64,000 bases of DNA from Nepenthes gracilis (taxonomy: Eukaryota; Streptophyta; Magnoliopsida; Caryophyllales; Nepenthaceae): contig BSYO01000014.1 of the NCBI GenBank assembly GCA_033239525.1, forward strand, positions 5,002,536 through 5,066,535. The letters are read 5' to 3'. Below the pieces are notes generated by a model. The model searched no databases. It was given only the letters and a program-made list of their open reading frames with translations, and had not been told where the DNA came from. Positions within the stretch are counted from its first letter, which is position 1, and each line of letters begins with the position of its first letter. Positions 60,977 through 64,000 of the stretch are shown here, piece by piece. A program made the translations under genes and the position numbers.

Positions 60977-63900
60977 TTTTTTTTTTTTTGGTAATTAAGT
61001 GTGTAATTTGGATTATAGGGAGAAAAATTTACAAAAAAATTATGTTATAACTCCAGGTTTTTTGACATGGAGTTAGAACATAAAACACTAGGGCATGCCC
61101 CGAGCATCTGTACGTCATAGAATTCCTCAAAAAAAACCAAGAGGAGCAATCAAACGGCAGAACAAAAAAGAAAAGAAAAAAAAAAAAGAAAAATGGCCCT
61201 CGAGGCTACCAGAGGAGCCAACGTCGGCCTGTGCCTCGCCCGCCTTTCATAGCGTCCAAAAGCGAGACAACAACCCATCCAACATCGCAGCGAAGAGGGT
61301 TGCACTTCAGCATCTATATAGGGGTAGCAAGAGAAGCAAGATCCCAACCCGATCCTCGCAATTGAAGATCGGCAAGAGATTCAGCTTCTCGTAGGGCGCC
61401 AAAGAGCAGGCACATGGCCGAACTGCATACCCACCAGCAGAAACAAAATTCCAGCAGGCATTTATGCAGTGGAAACTGATCCGAACATGGCAAGACCAGC
61501 AACCAAACATAGCTTCATTCAGCAGCTTTCGAGATGGAGCAAACCAGTGATCGAGGACATTTCACTTCAACGCGCCAACATCGCAGCACATAATAGAGCT
61601 GAGGAGTAATCCATGGGCTTCATCAAGATCAGCATGATTGTCCATGCAGCGCCGCTATCACCATCAGCATCAGAAATACTCTCCCATCCGCAATTCGATT
61701 GTGGAGTGCAGCATGAGAGAGCATACTAAGCAGCAGCATTGAATGATTCGGTACCAAAAAATAGCCCCATCAACCAAGAAGCAGATCTCCCAATATCAAC
61801 GCCAACAGCTGTTAGGCCCCATACCAGATAGCAGCAACACTCTTTGACCGCCATCAAAGAAGTCAACCAAACAGCTGCGGGGCCAAGGGAAAGGCAACGA
61901 ATGGGGAATTCGCCCATAGCATCTCTCCAGGAGGCTACGAATCATAACTCAACAATCAGGTGGGACTACTTGATCAGACACAATATATAACCAAGGACTT
62001 ACTCGAGGTCTCAATCACAGATAGCTTACACATCGATGTACCAAACCGTCTGCAGGTCTTCATCAGCTATTATCATTTAATTTAAAAGCAACAGGCAGTA
62101 CTAATCTGACTACAGCCTAAATGCATCATCACACAAGAACTGTGCCATACCCGAGAGTTGCACCAAGAGAGATTAATGAAACAAGACCTCTAAATGCTTC
62201 AATGCATCAAGCGATTACAATACCTCATACGCACAACAACCTAAATCGGGGCGATTGCGAAACAACAGAAAATGATCAGCTACCACAATGCACCACCGCC
62301 ATCATATTAAGCACCCAAAACAGCACGAGTAGTGAACAAAAAAGCAGCTGGCCAACAAACCAATTACAGTATCCCAACACCATTAAACACACGCAACATA
62401 ATGCCACAGAATCTATCCATGCTTCAACTATTGGAAGCTAACAGGTCAGTTCAGAATGAAGCAAGACCACATTCCACATCACATCAACAGTGGGAACCAA
62501 AATCAGCGCAACCACATAGCCCTCAACATGATGAACATGCTATGCACCATGGGTATCAACTCGTCCAACTCCAAGAAGATAGTGCAAAGACGCCAACCCC
62601 GTATATACCAACTATCATCCCCCAGTTTTGCTCCTATCAGCCCAACAGCCAGCACTAGAATGGCAGTAGGGGGGACCCAAAAAGCGGCAGCATCCCAGTT
62701 CATCAACACTGAGGAGGCACAATTAGCCAACCCCAGCTACCAAAAATCGAGCAACAGGAGTAAAATTCTGAATTACTTCCCAGCGAAGCCTGAGGCACCG
62801 GAGCATTAGCAGCAGCATCTAGTGAATAAAGAGATACACCATTGATTTACATCAGATCCAACTCGAAAACCTTGCCAGCATCCTACCACACCAAACTCAA
62901 CAACAAATGGCAGTGACTACATCAGATCAGAAGAGTCCGAGGGCATACACATCCCCATCTTCATGAGCAGCCCAACAGCACGATGGATGGCTTTGGCACC
63001 CTGTTTTTAACTCAGCATATTCAAAAAACAGCATGAACTACTACACCCAATACTCAGCATCATGCCCCTCGCCATACCATTGATATCAAACCGCCAAAGC
63101 ATCACCAGCTAATACCTCATTCAGTATCAGCATAACAATTCAATTCACCAAAACACCGGATCAACTTTTATTCAATGAAAGAGCACCAAATTAGCAGACA
63201 ACCAACCCCGTCCAGCCCCGGCAGATGAACCGGCCACCCAAGAAACACACACGCACACAGAATTTTTTTTTTTTTTTTTTTGGGAGGGGGAGGGAGGACA
63301 GAAGGGGGGAAGGGGTCAAACAGGCGAGAATGCAATTCTGCAAAAGAAGCAGAAACATCAGACATCCAAACAAACCAATTCTTTATTCAAAGACAGTATT
63401 TTAAATTATCTTCTCCGCCTATCTACTTTAATTCTAAACTTACAACAAATTTTTTTTTTTTTTTTTTTTTGGGGAGATGAGATGACAACAGGGATAACGG
63501 CCAAATCGGCACTCCAGCAAATTCGAATCGGCCTTGACGCCAAGCGAGACCAATTCGGCCAAAGATCACAGCCGACCTTGACTGAATCACGGCTCAAAGG
63601 CCTAGTCATCAAACCAACCCGGTCCACAAGCACCATGAGCCAATACTCCTGTAGTTGACCAACAGCCTGCCCCAAAGTTCACCCTCCAGACCATAATGGT
63701 TGTCGCCATACTATCAACACCAAAAAGCTCCATGTTGCAGCAGACACAAGGAATATTAGGAAGCCCCCCATTCCACCAGCATCCCCAGTTTCTACATCAG
63801 CAGAGCAGTGTGCATTAGCGACCCCCAAACATAAACCAGAGCCGAAATTTCCGAAACAAAGCCAGAGTAGGGACAAAACAGCCCCAGCAAAGAGAGCAAC

Positions 63901-64000
63901 TCAGCAGCTGCTCAACACAGTAAGTACAAAGACTGCAAAACTTGCAAGGAATTCCACAGCCGGACTGCAAGCCGGCAAAACACCAGCGAGGCTAAACATT
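60977..64000 (-). mobile_element. Minus-strand TGCTG-type LINE 3' UTR, runs off the window
   Basis: T13GGTAATTAAGTGTG at 60977-61003, hairpin at about 61040-61080 (CTCCAGGTTTTTTGACATGGAG), GGGCATGCCCCG at about 61091. About 2.9 kb of CAGCAGC/TGCTG-rich non-coding DNA follows. Two T-run plus G-run blocks (63262-63296 and 63450-63475) resemble the block at 37641-37672. No ORF supported; minus-strand frames are compositional. Confidence 0.65.

Overview
This window looks like nuclear DNA of a flowering plant from a gene-poor, repeat-packed region. I see no confident host gene, rRNA, tRNA or CRISPR array. Almost everything is a retroelement. Unusually for a plant, most of it is non-LTR (LINE/L1-type) sequence rather than LTR retrotransposons: about thirty LINE-type 3' ends on both strands, many of them nested. 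The plant assignment rests on the plant-type LINE ORF1 (DUF4283-like domain plus CCHC knuckle), the LINE ORF2 (AP endonuclease, reverse transcriptase, zf-RVT) and plant-type Ty3/gypsy pol fragments. I cannot name a species.

The unifying element is a conserved 3' module of roughly 110-150 nt. It has a small GGGG-N4-CCCC hairpin, then a long hairpin whose core is CCAAGT-loop-ACTTGG with covarying outer stem bases, then a T-rich linker, then CTTACTTACC and poly(A). It ends elements with very different bodies: (i) LINEs with ORF1 and ORF2; (ii) LINE-like units with ORF1 but no ORF2 (six loci); (iii) shorter derivatives with only the first part of ORF1; (iv) 3' UTR-only copies with either a TGCTG-rich body or a degenerate CCGGAGTG array that often has a 15-bp period. 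A tRNA-derived SINE of about 205 bp (44285-44489, two relatives at 37841-38104) shares the terminal CTTACC-poly(A). At least 21 insertions, including seven of only 16-28 bp, are bounded by target-site duplications (TSDs) readable directly in the sequence.

Layout: 1-2316 three 3'-module elements; 2317-3940 unassigned; 3940-5113 diverged repeats and a LINE ORF2 end; 5114-14085 a minus-strand LINE split by a 6-kb plus-strand LINE (itself holding a 3.4-kb ORF1-only LINE), then a minus-strand deletion derivative; 14090-16028 a CGGAGTG-array element; 16029-17560 a possible LTR fragment with a five-copy palindromic repeat; 17560-19575 small copies; 19575-27517 an ORF1-only LINE holding a second, TSD-bounded one (22297-25503); 27518-33370 another ORF1-only LINE with nested insertions; 33371-48160 a TSD-bounded 14.8-kb stack (ORF2 LINE holding a second ORF1/ORF2 LINE, SINEs and fragments); 48176-50874 array and TGCTG-type copies plus a little unassigned DNA; 51195-54740 an ORF2 LINE whose 3' UTR is the CGGAGTG array; 55205-59900 a decayed Ty3/gypsy pol of the dual-RNase-H type; 60001-60648 a chromovirus-like RT-RNase H fragment; 60649-64000 minus-strand TGCTG-type LINE 3' UTRs running off the window.

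How the parts probably work together (inference): an ORF2-encoding LINE supplies endonuclease and reverse transcriptase. Its 3' module acts as the recognition and priming end. ORF1-only LINEs, deletion derivatives and the SINE keep that end and ride on the same enzyme. All coding copies seen here are interrupted; the least damaged are the ORF1 at 22384-24009 (two in-frame TAG codons) and the RT segment at 42327-43373.
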